Of a stretch of DNA of 56,039 nucleotides, positions 16,990 to 25,875 are shown piece by piece. This stretch comes from Devosia sp. GTDB taxonomy: Bacteria; Pseudomonadota; Alphaproteobacteria; Rhizobiales; Devosiaceae. The notes beneath the pieces were generated by a model that was given only the letters and a program-made list of their open reading frames with translations, was not told the DNA's origin and made no database searches. Location: positions 1-56,039 of the forward strand of contig JADGNE010000011.1 of NCBI GenBank assembly GCA_015234425.1, given 5' to 3'. Within the stretch, counting starts at the first letter, position 1; each line of letters starts with the position of its first letter. The position numbers and the translations under genes are program-made.

Positions 16990-17511
16990 GTGCTCGGTCT
17001 GGCCCATGATCGCAATATTATGGTGCCATATGACCCGCGCTGGGCCGATGCTTTTGCGGCCGAGCACGAACGCCTCGACCGCGCGCTGGGAGGTCTTGCC
17101 GTTGCGATAGAGCACTATGGCTCGACCGCCGTGCCGGGGCTCAGCGCCAAGCCTATCCTCGACATTCTCGTGGGTGTGCGCCGGCTGGAGGACTGGCAGC
17201 GCTGCCATGGTCCGCTCGTTGCCCTCGGATACGACTATGCGGCGCATGCGGGCGTAGAAGGCCACCATATCTTCGGACGGGGCCGCGATCTCTCGGAACG
17301 CACCCATCTCGTCCATGTAGTTGTCCATGTCGGCGAGAGCTGGACGTCCAATCTGGCGTTTCGCGATGCCCTGCGTGCTGACGAAGATCTGCGTCAGCGC
17401 TATATCGCTGTCAAAACCGCCGCCATGGCCAAGGCGCCAGAGAGCCGCGCCGACTACAACCGCCTCAAGGCTGGGGCGATCGCCGCGTTCAAGGCCGAAC
17501 TTCTGTCGTGA
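16990..17511 (+). CDS. GrpB family protein (UPF0157, nucleotidyltransferase fold)
   Basis: Protein of 173 residues from a GTG start with AAGGGAGGG upstream. Recognised by IMVPYDPRWADAFAAEHERL (about 10-29) and HYGSTAVPGLSAKPILDILVGV (about 44-65), where GS and the DxxV resemble the nucleotidyltransferase-fold active site. FRDALRADEDLRQRY is also family typical. GrpB has no proven general function. It follows the GNAT gene by 12 nt, so the two probably form an operon. It ends a few bases from a convergent GNAT. Confidence 0.88.
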   Translation: MLGLAHDRNIMVPYDPRWADAFAAEHERLDRALGGLAVAIEHYGSTAVPGLSAKPILDILVGVRRLEDWQRCHGPLVALGYDYAAHAGVEGHHIFGRGRDLSERTHLVHVVVHVGESWTSNLAFRDALRADEDLRQRYIAVKTAAMAKAPESRADYNRLKAGAIAAFKAELLS

Positions 17512-17974
17512 ATAATTTCCGCATCGGGAACCCGTTGACCCGCCGGCCTTCTGCCTGGGGGCCATCCCCAATCCAGCCCGCGCGCCGATAAAACTCAATA
17601 GCGGTGGCCGTCGCTTCGAGCCGACCTTCCCTGTGTCCAAGCGTCAGAAGTTCGCTCTCGAGGCGGGAGAGCAGCGCCTTGCTCACGCCGGTATAGCGGG
17701 CTTCCGGCGACACATAGTTGAGCGTGATCATGCCCGTGCGGCTGATCGCACCGACACCGACAATCCCGCCCTGCCGCTCGGCGACATAGGCCTGTGTGTC
17801 AGGGCTGGCGAGCATGGCGCCGACGCCGTCCGGGGTCTTGTTCGCGGTCCAGGCTGCAATGGCGCCAGGGTCGTTGCCGTGGTCGGCGGCGCAGAGTTCG
17901 GTGATGGAGGCAGTCAGGACGTCGCTCATAGCGGCCGCGTCCGCTGCGCGCGCGGGCCGGATGAGGATGCTCAC
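17489..17974 (-). CDS. GNAT family N-acetyltransferase
   Basis: Small acetyltransferase of 161 residues with the N-terminus SILIRPARAADAAAMSDVL, the core VAERQGGIVGVGAIS and the acetyl-CoA loop YTGVSKALLSRLESEL, ending ATAIEFYRRAGW. GTG 17974 is preferred: it overlaps the stop of the upstream DUF2794 gene (GTGA), and extension further upstream would lie wholly inside that gene. The last 23 nt overlap the convergent grpB end. The substrate is unknown. Confidence 0.8.
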   Translation of the reverse strand: MSILIRPARAADAAAMSDVLTASITELCAADHGNDPGAIAAWTANKTPDGVGAMLASPDTQAYVAERQGGIVGVGAISRTGMITLNYVSPEARYTGVSKALLSRLESELLTLGHREGRLEATATAIEFYRRAGWIGDGPQAEGRRVNGFPMRKLFTTEVRP

Positions 17975-18357
17975 CCAACCACCACAAGGTCGGGATCGAG
18001 CACGCGCAGTACCTGGCCGAGGTCGTGGCCGCGCTTGAGAATGCGGCCCTCCTGGTTGGTCACCATGAATTGCCCCTGCCGATTGCGCAGCTTTGGATTT
18101 TTCTCGACCACATAGAGGGGGCGTTCGGAGACGCGGGCATAAATCGAGAACATCGCCCGGTCCTTGAGGAAATCCATGGCGTAGTCGCGCCATTCTCCCC
18201 GACTGACCTTGCGGCCATAGACCGAAAGGATCTGCATCAGCTCGCGGCGGTCGAAGGCAACAATGGGTTGCGGCGGGCGGGACGGCTGGCTGGGCGCCTC
18301 GCCCACATGCACCAGGGACAGTCCGGAATTGCTATCGTTCGGCGGACGGCCCTGCAC
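17971..18357 (-). CDS. DUF2794 domain protein
   Basis: Alphaproteobacterial conserved protein of 128 residues. Recognised by IVAFDRRELMQILSVYGRKV (about 32-51), EWRDYAMDFLKDRAMFSIYA and PLYVVEKNPKLRNRQGQF. The N-terminal 30 residues are variable and proline-rich. Function unknown. It is probably co-transcribed with the overlapping downstream GNAT gene. Confidence 0.88.
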   Translation of the reverse strand: MQGRPPNDSNSGLSLVHVGEAPSQPSRPPQPIVAFDRRELMQILSVYGRKVSRGEWRDYAMDFLKDRAMFSIYARVSERPLYVVEKNPKLRNRQGQFMVTNQEGRILKRGHDLGQVLRVLDPDLVVVG

Positions 18358-18505
18358 GCGCTTCTCCCCTGCTGGAAATGGTTATCCGGTCATGATCACT
18401 GCAATTGGCGGAGAAGGCAAGGCCGCGGAAAAAATCCCAATTCAGCCATGATTCGTCCCTCAAGACGCCCCAATGCTTGGACAGGATACAACCATTGCCT
18501 CCAGA

Positions 18506-18620
18506 GGTTGGCAGCCGGGCCGATCGAGCCCCCAAACCATGAAGCCCGGCTGCCAGCCACTTTTTCTAGAGTTGACCGAAGTCAGTCAGGCCCGTTCCTT
18601 CCCAAGGAGCGGGCGTTTTT
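18506..18620 (+). ncRNA. Candidate intergenic sRNA with two hairpins and terminator
   Basis: Between the divergent DUF2794 start and the DUF1223 end there is no + strand protein gene. A 15-bp stem GGTTGGCAGCCGGGC (18506-18520) / GCCCGGCTGCCAGCC (18544-18558, one G-U) is followed by TTTTT. About 30 nt later comes a strong terminator on the + strand. No + strand coding sequence feeds into these, so an independent short transcript is the simplest reading. The 5' end and promoter are unclear. Confidence 0.5.
18590..18617 (+). terminator. Strong Rho-independent terminator of the candidate sRNA
   Basis: GCCCGTTCCTT-CCC-AAGGAGCGGGC, 11 pairs with one G-U, followed by GTTTTTTA on the + strand. There is no T-run on the minus strand, so it does not serve the DUF1223 gene. 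Confidence 0.8.
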
Positions 18621-19357
18621 TATGGCTCGTAGGCGGAGGCGGCGAGGATGGCGCCGGGGAGGCCCTTGCTTTCCTGCTGCACCACGACGGCAAGTCCGGT
18701 GTTGCCGGCGCCCAGCATCTCGGCAAGCGGAAGCTTCATTTCGGCGCCGCTGCGCGCCTCCCACATCCCCAGGATCTGCCGGCCGGTCACCACCTGCGTA
18801 TAGACCATGGATTTTCCGGCATTGTCGCCGCGATCGATGCTGATCTCGGCCCGGTCGATATAGGTCACGAGCCAGACGACAGCGTTGGGCAGCTCGGCAT
18901 CGGCCGGCACGGAAACCTTGAGCATGTCGCCATCGCGCTCGAGGGCGACGGACAGGGGCAGGGCGGCTTCCGCGACAGCATCGTGGACTTCACCCCGGCG
19001 CGACCCGACCACTGCCTTGGCGCCATTGACGACCATCTGCGGGGTATAGATGCGCGAGGACCCCCAGCTCTTGGCATAGGCCCGCTGCCGGTCCGAGAAG
19101 GCTTCGTGTCCAAACGTGTCTTCCCAGCCGATATAGTCCCAGTAATCGACGTGATAGGCCAGCGCCACCACGTCGTCGCGCTCGGCGAGGCTGGTCAGCA
19201 GCGCATCGGCGGGCGGACAGGACACACAACCCTGGCTGGTAAACAGCTCAACGACGGCCCTGGCCCCGGTGCGGAGGGTTTCCGCATGGCTGGCAGAGGT
19301 CAGGGAAAGGCTGGCGACAAGGCCGAAAATAAGGCCAAACGACGGTCTGGAAAACAT
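18620..19357 (-). CDS. DUF1223 secreted thioredoxin-like protein
   Basis: Predicted periplasmic protein of 245 residues. The signal peptide runs MFSRPSFGLIFGLVASLSLT to SHAET. The mature part starts with AVVELFTSQGCVSCPPADALL, giving a CVSC thioredoxin-type motif. VDYWDYIGWEDTF (about 85-97) and YTPQMVVNGAKAVVG are conserved in DUF1223. ATG 19357 is preferred to an in-frame start 42 nt upstream because the signal peptide starts at MFSRPS. Possible thiol-redox or copper-linked role, not proven. Confidence 0.88.
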   Translation of the reverse strand: MFSRPSFGLIFGLVASLSLTSASHAETLRTGARAVVELFTSQGCVSCPPADALLTSLAERDDVVALAYHVDYWDYIGWEDTFGHEAFSDRQRAYAKSWGSSRIYTPQMVVNGAKAVVGSRRGEVHDAVAEAALPLSVALERDGDMLKVSVPADAELPNAVVWLVTYIDRAEISIDRGDNAGKSMVYTQVVTGRQILGMWEARSGAEMKLPLAEMLGAGNTGLAVVVQQESKGLPGAILAASAYEP

Positions 19358-19423
19358 GGGCAAAGTTTTAAGCCGGGCGCTCGGCGCCTGCCTAGTCAAA
19401 ATAGGGTGAGAGTTCGAACATTC

Positions 19424-19984
19424 TTATCGATAGAGGATCGCTGCCAGTCGGGCCAGTTCGATCCGTGCCTGTTCCGCCTCGACCACATGGCCCGAAACCA
19501 CCACCTGAACCACTAGGGCGATGAAGACGTCCGCACAGAGATCGGGATCGAGGATCTGCATGGCGGCGAACCCCTTGGTGAGCGCTTCGCGCAGGCGCAG
19601 GAGCGCCGGATCGAGAATGTCATGACATTGTCCGTCGTCGCCATCGGTGGTGAGAAGGCGCAGAAGCGCCTTGTCGCGAAGGAGATAAGCCAACAGCGGC
19701 AGAACCGAATTGGATAGGCTCCGGGCGTCGCGTGCAAAGTCCGGTTCCTGCTCCAGCGCGGTTGTCGCTTCATCGAGTGCGCGGCCGAGGAACTGGGCGA
19801 GGATCGCGAGCTTTTCCGAGAAATGGGCGAGGACGGTGCCTTTGGCTATGCCGGCTTCGGCCGCGATTTCGGCAATTGTGATCGCGTCGAAACTGCGGGT
19901 CTGCCAAAGCCGCTCGACCGCTGACAGAATTGTTGTCCGTGTCTGGAGGGAGCGGGGCTGGATGTTTTTGATGCGCTGGACCAT
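19424..19984 (-). CDS. TetR family transcriptional repressor
   Basis: One-component repressor of 186 residues. The N-terminal HTH is visible: ILSAVERLWQTRSFDAITIAEI (about 19-40), AAEAGIAKGTVLAHFSEKLAIL (about 41-62). The remaining helical ligand domain is variable. It is divergent from an NAD(P)H quinone-reductase-like gene, and two identical-type palindromes lie between them, one overlapping the region just upstream of its start. Autoregulation and control of the reductase are inferred. Confidence 0.9.
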   Translation of the reverse strand: MVQRIKNIQPRSLQTRTTILSAVERLWQTRSFDAITIAEIAAEAGIAKGTVLAHFSEKLAILAQFLGRALDEATTALEQEPDFARDARSLSNSVLPLLAYLLRDKALLRLLTTDGDDGQCHDILDPALLRLREALTKGFAAMQILDPDLCADVFIALVVQVVVSGHVVEAEQARIELARLAAILYR

Positions 19985-20002
19985 GCAGCCATCATAACAA
20001 AA

Positions 20003-20054
20003 TTGACCGAGGTCAAAAAGTGTCGTAGAGCCGAATAATATTGACCACGGTCAA
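20003..20054. promoter_or_regulatory. Two TTGACC-NN-GGTCAA operators
   Basis: TTGACC-GA-GGTCAA (20003-20016) and TTGACC-AC-GGTCAA (20041-20054), perfect 6-bp half-sites with 2-nt spacers and centres 38 bp apart, between the divergent TetR and reductase genes. The first lies 19 nt upstream of the TetR start codon, the second 15 nt before the reductase ATG. Confidence 0.65.
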
Positions 20055-20069
20055 CTTTCGGAGTGCTTC

Positions 20070-20684
20070 ATGCCAAATTGCCTTGTCCTCAACGGACACC
20101 CCCTGTCCCCGAGCTTCAGCGGAGCTGCCGCCGATCGCTACGCCAAAACGCTGGAAACAAAGGGGATCACCGTCCGACGGCTTGAACTCGCCGACATGAA
20201 TGTGCCCGAGATGACGACCCGCAAACCCGGTGGGAGCGAGATGGCGGGGGACGTGCTCGCCTTCTGGGAGGCTATGGTCTGGGCCGATCATGTCGTCATC
20301 GTTCACCCCCTCTGGTGGGGCAGCATGCCGGCCAAGCTCAAGGCGCTGTTCGATATCGGCCTGCAATCGGGCAAGGCCTATCGCTATCAGGACGGTCGGC
20401 CCTTGCCGCTGGGCCTGCTTGCCGGGCGATCGGTACGGCTGATCGTGACCTCGGACACGCCGAACTGGTTCATGGCCAGCTTCTATCGCAATGCCCATTT
20501 TCGCACGATGACGAACCAAATCCTCAAGTTTATCGGGCTCAAGCCGGTGCGGATCACGCATCTGTCCGTCATGCGCGGCTCGACACCGGCCCAACGCGAC
20601 AAACTCCTGGCCAGGACTGCGGCCGACGCTGCCGCTGACGCCGCGAGAATGCGCGCAAAGCCGCGCGTCCCGCTGGCAGCGTGA
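20070..20684 (+). CDS. NAD(P)H-dependent oxidoreductase, flavodoxin-like fold (quinone reductase type)
   Basis: FMN/FAD-dependent reductase of 204 residues resembling the KefF/MdaB/NQO1 group. The flavin-binding N-terminus NCLVLNGHPLSPSFSGAAA (about 3-21) and the region WADHVVIVHPLWWGSMPAKLKALFD (about 70-94) are characteristic. The ending includes YRNAHFRTMTNQILKF and a TP-rich tail. Divergent TetR and operators suggest induction by an electrophile or quinone-like ligand. Substrate not known. Confidence 0.88.
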   Translation: MPNCLVLNGHPLSPSFSGAAADRYAKTLETKGITVRRLELADMNVPEMTTRKPGGSEMAGDVLAFWEAMVWADHVVIVHPLWWGSMPAKLKALFDIGLQSGKAYRYQDGRPLPLGLLAGRSVRLIVTSDTPNWFMASFYRNAHFRTMTNQILKFIGLKPVRITHLSVMRGSTPAQRDKLLARTAADAAADAARMRAKPRVPLAA

Positions 20685-20685
20685 A

Positions 20686-20716
20686 ACAAAAATGGCGGCC
20701 CCGAAGGGCCGCCATT
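20686..20716 (-). terminator. acnA terminator
   Basis: ATGGCGGCCC / GGGCCGCCAT with a CGAA loop (20692-20715). On the minus strand the stem is followed by TTTTTG, so it serves acnA. It may also stop readthrough from the convergent reductase gene. Confidence 0.8.
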
Positions 20717-20741
20717 CAATGTCTTTATCAGCAATGGCTGC

Positions 20742-23495
20742 TTATGCGGCGACGAGATTGCGCAGCACGTAGTGCAGGATGCCGCCGTTGCGGTAGTAGT
20801 CGAGCTCATTGGCCGTATCGATGCGGCACAGGGTTTCGACATTGAGCACGTCGCCATTGGCGCGGGTGATCTTGACGGTCACTGCAGCGCGCGGAACCAG
20901 CTGCTCGACATTGGCGATGTCGATGGTTTCCGTGCCATCGAGGCCAAGCGTCTGCCAGCTCTCGCCGTCCTTGAACTGCAGCGGGATGATGCCCATGCCG
21001 ACCAGGTTCGAGCGGTGGATACGCTCAAAGCTCTGCGCGATGACTGCCTTGACGCCGAGCAAATTGGTGCCCTTTGCAGCCCAGTCGCGCGACGAGCCGG
21101 TGCCGTATTCCTTGCCTGCAAAGATCACCAGCGGAGTGTTCTGCGCACGGTAGGCCATGGCCGCATCATAGATGGCCATCTGCGAGCCATCGGGCCCGAG
21201 CGTGTAGCCGCCTTCAACGCCATCGAGCATCTGGTTCTTGATGCGGATATTGGCGAAGGTGCCGCGCATCATGACGTCGTGGCTGCCGCGGCGAGCGCCG
21301 TAGGAGTTGAAATCCTTCGGAGCGACCTGGCGTTCGGTCAGATACTTGCCAGCCGGGGTCGTCGACTTGAACGAACCGGCCGGGGAAATGTGGTCGGTGG
21401 TGATCGAGTCGAGGAAGAGCGCCAGCACGCGGGCCGAGACGACGTCGGTGACCGGCTTGGGCTCCATGGTCAGGCCTTCGAAGTAAGGCGGGTTCTGGAC
21501 ATAGGTCGAGGACGAATTCCAGCCGTAGGTTTCGCCGCCTTCAACGGTGATCGCCTGCCAGTGCTTGTCACCCTTGAACACGTCCGAATAGCGCTTGCGG
21601 AACATGTCGGCGTTGACGTGCTCGCGCACGATCTCGGCGACTTCGTGGTTGGAGGGCCAGATGTCCTTGAGATAGACCGGCTGGCCGTTCGAACCGGTGC
21701 CGAGCGGCTCGGTGGTGATGTCGATATTGAGCGAGCCGGCGATGGCATAGGCGACAACCAGCGGCGGGGAGGCGAGATAGTTCGCCCGCACGTCGGGGTT
21801 CACGCGGCCTTCAAAGTTGCGGTTGCCCGAGAGCACCGACGCAGCCACGAGCTTGTTTTCGTTGATGCAGTCGGAAATGGCCTGCGGCAGCGGGCCGGAA
21901 TTGCCGATGCAGGTGGTGCAGCCATAACCCACGAGGTTGAAGCCGAGCGCGTCGAGATCGTCCTGCAGGCCTGCGGCCGTGAGGTAATCGGTCACGACCT
22001 GCGAGCCGGGGGCGAGAGAGGTCTTCACCCAGGGCTGGGAATTGAGGCCAAGGGCGCGGGCCTTGCGGGCCACGAGACCGGCGGCCACCAGAACCGAGGG
22101 GTTCGAGGTGTTGGTGCAGGAGGTGATCGCGGCGATCACGACCGAGCCGTCGGTGAGGTTATAGGCAGTGCCCTGAACCGGGAAAGCAGCTTCTTCGGGG
22201 ATATCGTCGACGCCAGTGGCGCCTTCATCCACGAAACGGCTTTCCTGCTTGTCGGCGGGCAGCTTGGTGCGTTCGATGCGGCCACCGGACAGCTCCGGCA
22301 GGGCTTCGGCAAAGGAGGTCTTCACCGACTTCAGCGCAACACGGTCCTGCGGACGCTTCGGGCCCGAGAGCGAGGGCACGACGGTCGAGAGATCGAGCTC
22401 GAGGGTCGAGGTGAACACCGGATCGGGCGTCTCGGTGGTGCGGAACATGTCCTGGGCCTTGGAATAGGCTTCGACAAGCGCAACGCGGTCGGGATCGCGG
22501 CCGGTGGTGGCCAGGAACTTCAGCGTATCGGCATCGACCGGGAAATAGCCGCAGGTGGCGCCATATTCGGGCGCCATATTGGCGATGGTCGCCTGGTCTT
22601 CGAGGCTGAGATAGTCGAGGCCCGGGCCGTAGAATTCGACGAACTTGCCGACCACGCCCTTTTTACGGAGCATTTCAGTGACGGTCAGCACGAGGTCGGT
22701 GGCGGTGATGCCTTCGTTGATCTTGCCGGTCAGCTTGAAGCCGACGACTTCAGGGATCAGCATGGAGATCGGCTGGCCGAGCATGGCCGCCTCGGCTTCG
22801 ATGCCGCCCACGCCCCAGCCCAGAACGGCCATGCCGTTGACCATGGTGGTGTGCGAATCGGTGCCGACGAGCGTGTCGGGATAGGCGACGGTTTCGCCGT
22901 CCTCATCCTTGGTCCAGACGGTCTGGGCCAGATATTCGAGGTTCACCTGGTGGCAGATGCCGGTGCCGGGGGGAACAACGCGGAAATTGTCAAAGGCCGA
23001 CTGGCCCCAGCGCAGGAATTCATAGCGCTCGACATTGCGCTCATATTCGAGCTCGACGTTCTGCTCGAAGGACAGCGGGGTGCCGAAGCTGTCGACCATC
23101 ACCGAGTGGTCGATGACGAGATCGACAGGAACCAGCGGGTTGATCTTCTGCGGGTTGGCGCCGAGCTTGGCGGTGGCGTCGCGCATCGCGGCCAGATCGA
23201 CAACGGCGGGAACGCCGGTGAAATCCTGCATCAGCACGCGGGCGGGGCGATACTGGATTTCATGGTTGGAGGTGCGGGTCACCAGCCAGTTGGCGATGGC
23301 CTGGATGTCTTCCTTCTTGACGGTGCGATCATCCTCGAAGCGCAGCAGGTTTTCCAGGACCACCTTCATCGAGCCAGGGAGCTTGGAAATTCCGGTGAGG
23401 CCGTTCTTTTCCGCTTCGGCGAGGGAATAATAGGTGTAGGTCTTGCCGCCGACCGTCAAAGTCGACTTGGATTTGAAGCTGTCTCGTGAGGCCAT
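20742..23495 (-). CDS. acnA: Aconitate hydratase A
   Basis: TCA-cycle enzyme interconverting citrate and isocitrate through a 4Fe-4S cluster. It has 917 residues, standard for AcnA. Cluster and active-site regions are visible: [19 protein letters not shown] and [17 protein letters not shown] carry the cysteine ligands, and [20 protein letters not shown] and [17 protein letters not shown] are other conserved blocks. In this lineage, acnA is next to the ccm genes on the opposite strand, as here. The upstream region with ccmA is 162 bp. Confidence 0.97.
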   Translation of the reverse strand: MASRDSFKSKSTLTVGGKTYTYYSLAEAEKNGLTGISKLPGSMKVVLENLLRFEDDRTVKKEDIQAIANWLVTRTSNHEIQYRPARVLMQDFTGVPAVVDLAAMRDATAKLGANPQKINPLVPVDLVIDHSVMVDSFGTPLSFEQNVELEYERNVERYEFLRWGQSAFDNFRVVPPGTGICHQVNLEYLAQTVWTKDEDGETVAYPDTLVGTDSHTTMVNGMAVLGWGVGGIEAEAAMLGQPISMLIPEVVGFKLTGKINEGITATDLVLTVTEMLRKKGVVGKFVEFYGPGLDYLSLEDQATIANMAPEYGATCGYFPVDADTLKFLATTGRDPDRVALVEAYSKAQDMFRTTETPDPVFTSTLELDLSTVVPSLSGPKRPQDRVALKSVKTSFAEALPELSGGRIERTKLPADKQESRFVDEGATGVDDIPEEAAFPVQGTAYNLTDGSVVIAAITSCTNTSNPSVLVAAGLVARKARALGLNSQPWVKTSLAPGSQVVTDYLTAAGLQDDLDALGFNLVGYGCTTCIGNSGPLPQAISDCINENKLVAASVLSGNRNFEGRVNPDVRANYLASPPLVVAYAIAGSLNIDITTEPLGTGSNGQPVYLKDIWPSNHEVAEIVREHVNADMFRKRYSDVFKGDKHWQAITVEGGETYGWNSSSTYVQNPPYFEGLTMEPKPVTDVVSARVLALFLDSITTDHISPAGSFKSTTPAGKYLTERQVAPKDFNSYGARRGSHDVMMRGTFANIRIKNQMLDGVEGGYTLGPDGSQMAIYDAAMAYRAQNTPLVIFAGKEYGTGSSRDWAAKGTNLLGVKAVIAQSFERIHRSNLVGMGIIPLQFKDGESWQTLGLDGTETIDIANVEQLVPRAAVTVKITRANGDVLNVETLCRIDTANELDYYRNGGILHYVLRNLVAA

Positions 23496-23598
23496 GATGC
23501 TCCGCCCTCTAAAAATGTGCTGCTGGACGCGGGGTGCCCGGCCACATGGGGCCGCCGGAAAAGCCGCTTTTCCTGGAATGAATCCAATCTAGATGGCT

Positions 23599-23604
23599 TA
23601 TAAT
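23599..23604 (+). promoter_or_regulatory. TATAAT -10-like sequence upstream of ccmA
   Basis: Perfect TATAAT 54 nt before the ccmA start, in the acnA/ccmA divergent region. No good -35 is seen at 16-18 bp spacing, so support is weak. Confidence 0.3.
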
Positions 23605-23657
23605 GAAAGAAGATTGCCCTTGCCAGCCCAGCCTTGGCTTCAATACGAGATGGGGCC

Positions 23658-24284
23658 ATGACGCAACGGCAAGTCTTTTCCGAACTCCGCCTTGACGCTC
23701 AGGCGCTTAGCCTCGGGCGGGGTGACACCATTCTGGCGCGCGATCTGACGCTGAGCGTGCCCTCCGGCAGCGGGCTCCTGCTGCGCGGTCCCAACGGCGC
23801 GGGCAAATCGACGCTGCTCCTTACCCTTGCGGGTCTGCTCGACCCGATCGAGGGCGCGGTTGCGATAACCGGCCATGCCGAGGAAGCCGGGCCGGCGATC
23901 CATTATTGCGGCCATCGCAATGCGGTTCGCCCGCGCATGACCGTGCTCGAAACCCTGCAGTTCTGGACCGGCATCAATGGCGCCACCGGGATTACTCCCA
24001 AGGATGCACTCCAACGGGTTGGTCTGGGGCGGCTGTCCCGCGTCGACGCCGGCTATCTCTCTGCCGGGCAGCAGCGCCGCCTGGCGCTGGCCCGGCTTCT
24101 CGTCTCGCTCCGTCCGGTTTGGCTCCTTGATGAGCCCACGGCCGCGCTCGATGCGCAGGGGCAGGGGCTGCTTGCCGGCCTCCTCACCGATCATCTGGCA
24201 GCGGGCGGGCTCACAGTGATTGCCACCCACGACGCCATCGATGTTCCGGGCCTCAGTGTCTACACCCTGGGAGCGACGCCATGA
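23658..24284 (+). CDS. ccmA: Cytochrome c biogenesis heme exporter ATPase CcmA
   Basis: ATP-binding subunit of the CcmABCD heme-handling ABC complex, cytosolic face of the inner membrane. It has 208 residues. Walker A is LRGPNGAGKSTLLLTLAGLL, signature LSAGQQRRLALARLL, Walker B VWLLDEPTAALD, all intact, plus H-loop ATHDA. ATG 23658 is chosen over 23634 since the domain starts directly there. Its stop overlaps the ccmB start in an ATGA junction. First gene of ccmABCDG. Confidence 0.95.
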   Translation: MTQRQVFSELRLDAQALSLGRGDTILARDLTLSVPSGSGLLLRGPNGAGKSTLLLTLAGLLDPIEGAVAITGHAEEAGPAIHYCGHRNAVRPRMTVLETLQFWTGINGATGITPKDALQRVGLGRLSRVDAGYLSAGQQRRLALARLLVSLRPVWLLDEPTAALDAQGQGLLAGLLTDHLAAGGLTVIATHDAIDVPGLSVYTLGATP

Positions 24285-24946
24285 CCGGCTTTACCGCAGT
24301 GCTCCGGCGCGAAATCCGCCTCTCGCTCAGTGGCGGTGGGGAGGTGCTGACGCTTCTTCTTTTCTTCGTCATCGTCGGCGCCATTGTTCCCTTCGCGGTC
24401 GGACCTGACAAGGAATTGCTGGCCCGTATCTCGCCCGGCATCGTCTGGATCGCAGCCTTCCTTTCCATGTTGCTTGGGCTCGATCGCCTGTTCCGCCCCG
24501 ACCTCGAAGACGGCACTCTGGCGCTCTATCGGCTCGCCGATCTGCCGCTTTCGGCCATGGTTGGCGCAAAAGTGATCGCCCACTGGCTGACCGCTGCTTT
24601 GCCGCTGATCATCGCCTCGCCCTTCCTCGCCATGCTGCTTGCGATGGATGGTCCGACGCTCACGCGCACCATTCTTTCGCTGCTCGTCGGCACGCCCGCC
24701 CTCGCCGCTTTCGGGGCGATTGGTGCCGCAATTACCGCGGCAACGCGGCGGGGCGGGCTGATTGCGCCCATCCTCATCGCCCCCCTCTGCGTGCCGGTGC
24801 TGATCTTCGGGGTCGGCGCCATCTCCTCGCAGGGTGGACCCGACCAGGCCGGGGCAGCATTGCTGCTGCTTGCGGCACTCAGTCTCATGGCAATTGCGCT
24901 CTCTCCCTTCGCGGCGGCGCTTGCGATAGACTGGGGAGAAGATTAA
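24281..24946 (+). CDS. ccmB: Heme exporter protein CcmB
   Basis: Membrane subunit of the heme ABC exporter. It has 221 residues and six hydrophobic segments. The N-terminus FTAVLRREIRLSLSGGGEVL is the typical CcmB cytosolic start. LARISPGIVWIAAFLSMLLGLDRLFRPDLEDG (about 45-76) carries the conserved FxxDxxDG region. Partner of CcmA and CcmC. The 4-nt overlap with ccmA indicates translational coupling. Confidence 0.95.
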   Translation: MTGFTAVLRREIRLSLSGGGEVLTLLLFFVIVGAIVPFAVGPDKELLARISPGIVWIAAFLSMLLGLDRLFRPDLEDGTLALYRLADLPLSAMVGAKVIAHWLTAALPLIIASPFLAMLLAMDGPTLTRTILSLLVGTPALAAFGAIGAAITAATRRGGLIAPILIAPLCVPVLIFGVGAISSQGGPDQAGAALLLLAALSLMAIALSPFAAALAIDWGED

Positions 24947-24958
24947 AGCCCTGAGCCC

Positions 24959-25720
24959 ATGAGCATCGAGACAACTCCAAAACAAAGCTGGTGGAGCCGG
25001 CTGGCCCATCCCGGCCAGTTCGTCATCTGGTCCCGCCCCTTCATCCTGCCCCTCGCGGTCCTCACGGGCGCATTGTTCCTGGCAGGGCTGTATTATGCCT
25101 TCCTCAATTCGCCGGCCGACTATCAGATGGGCGATACCGTGCGCATCATGTATGTGCACGTGCCCGCGGCCTGGCTCAGCCAGTTCGTCTATGGCGCCAT
25201 GACTGTGTCGGCGCTGGGTACGCTGGTCTGGCGCCATCCGATGGCGGACGTCTCGATGAAGGCTGCCGCGCCGCTCGGCGCTGCGTTTACCGCCATGGCG
25301 CTGTTCACCGGCTCGCTCTGGGGCCGCCCGACCTGGGGCACGTTCTGGGAGTGGGACGGCCGCATGACCTCAACGCTGGTCATGCTGTTCATCTATCTCG
25401 GCATCGTCGCCCTCTGGCGCGCCTTTGACGATCAGCTGCGCGCCGCCCGCGTCGTCGCCATTTTCACGCTCGTGGGCGCCGTCAACGTGCCGATCATCAA
25501 GTTCTCGGTCGACTGGTGGTCCACGCTGCACCAGCCCGCCAGCGTTTTCCGCGCCGATGGCCCAACGGTTGCAGGCTCGATCCTGACACCGCTGTTCATC
25601 ATGTTCTTCGCCTTCACCTTCTTTTACGTCACCCTGCAACTGATCGCCATGCGCACTGAAGTGCGCAAGCGTCGGGTGGCCACGCTAGAGCGCCGCGCCG
25701 CACGGGGAGAGGCAGCATGA
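24959..25720 (+). CDS. ccmC: Heme-handling protein CcmC
   Basis: Heme-handling protein of the CcmI/CcmF/CcmC superfamily that loads heme onto CcmE. It has 253 residues with six hydrophobic segments. The tryptophan-rich motif is visible as GSLWGRPTWGTFWEWDGRMT (about 118-137), and the heme-binding periplasmic histidines are plausibly H63 in MYVHVPAAWLS and H in STLHQPASV. Follows ccmB by 12 nt; its stop overlaps the ccmD start. CcmE, F, H, I are not in this window. Confidence 0.95.
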   Translation: MSIETTPKQSWWSRLAHPGQFVIWSRPFILPLAVLTGALFLAGLYYAFLNSPADYQMGDTVRIMYVHVPAAWLSQFVYGAMTVSALGTLVWRHPMADVSMKAAAPLGAAFTAMALFTGSLWGRPTWGTFWEWDGRMTSTLVMLFIYLGIVALWRAFDDQLRAARVVAIFTLVGAVNVPIIKFSVDWWSTLHQPASVFRADGPTVAGSILTPLFIMFFAFTFFYVTLQLIAMRTEVRKRRVATLERRAARGEAA

Positions 25721-25875
25721 TCGAGCTTGGCCAACACGCCCAATTCATCATCGGCGCTTATGTCGGGGTTTTCGGGGGCCTCGCGGCGCTCGTCGCCTGG
25801 ACGCTGATCGATGCCCGCCGCACCAAGCGCCGGCTTGAAGAGCTCGGCGGCAGCCAGCGTGGCGGGTCGCGTTGA
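25717..25875 (+). CDS. ccmD: Heme exporter protein CcmD (52 residues)
   Basis: A very small single-helix membrane protein encoded between ccmC and ccmG. The start ATG overlaps the ccmC stop by 4 nt (ATGA) and the TGA overlaps the ccmG ATG by one base (TGATG). After a short polar N-terminus comes the helix AQFIIGAYVGVFGGLAALVAW (about 8-28) and a basic C-terminal tail DARRTKRRLEELGG, the standard CcmD pattern. It stabilises the CcmABC complex and releases holo-CcmE. Confidence 0.92.
   Translation: MIELGQHAQFIIGAYVGVFGGLAALVAWTLIDARRTKRRLEELGGSQRGGSR

Noticed and set aside
18572..18585. TTGACCGAAGTCAG, resembling the TetR operator TTGACCGAGGTCAA
   Set aside because: 12 of 14 bases match, but it is 1.4 kb away, lacks dyad symmetry in the right half, and lies inside the candidate sRNA.
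20772..23489. 905-codon open frame antisense to acnA
   Set aside because: It exactly shadows acnA and is rich in G, A, R, D and H, with no recognised domain or ribosome site.
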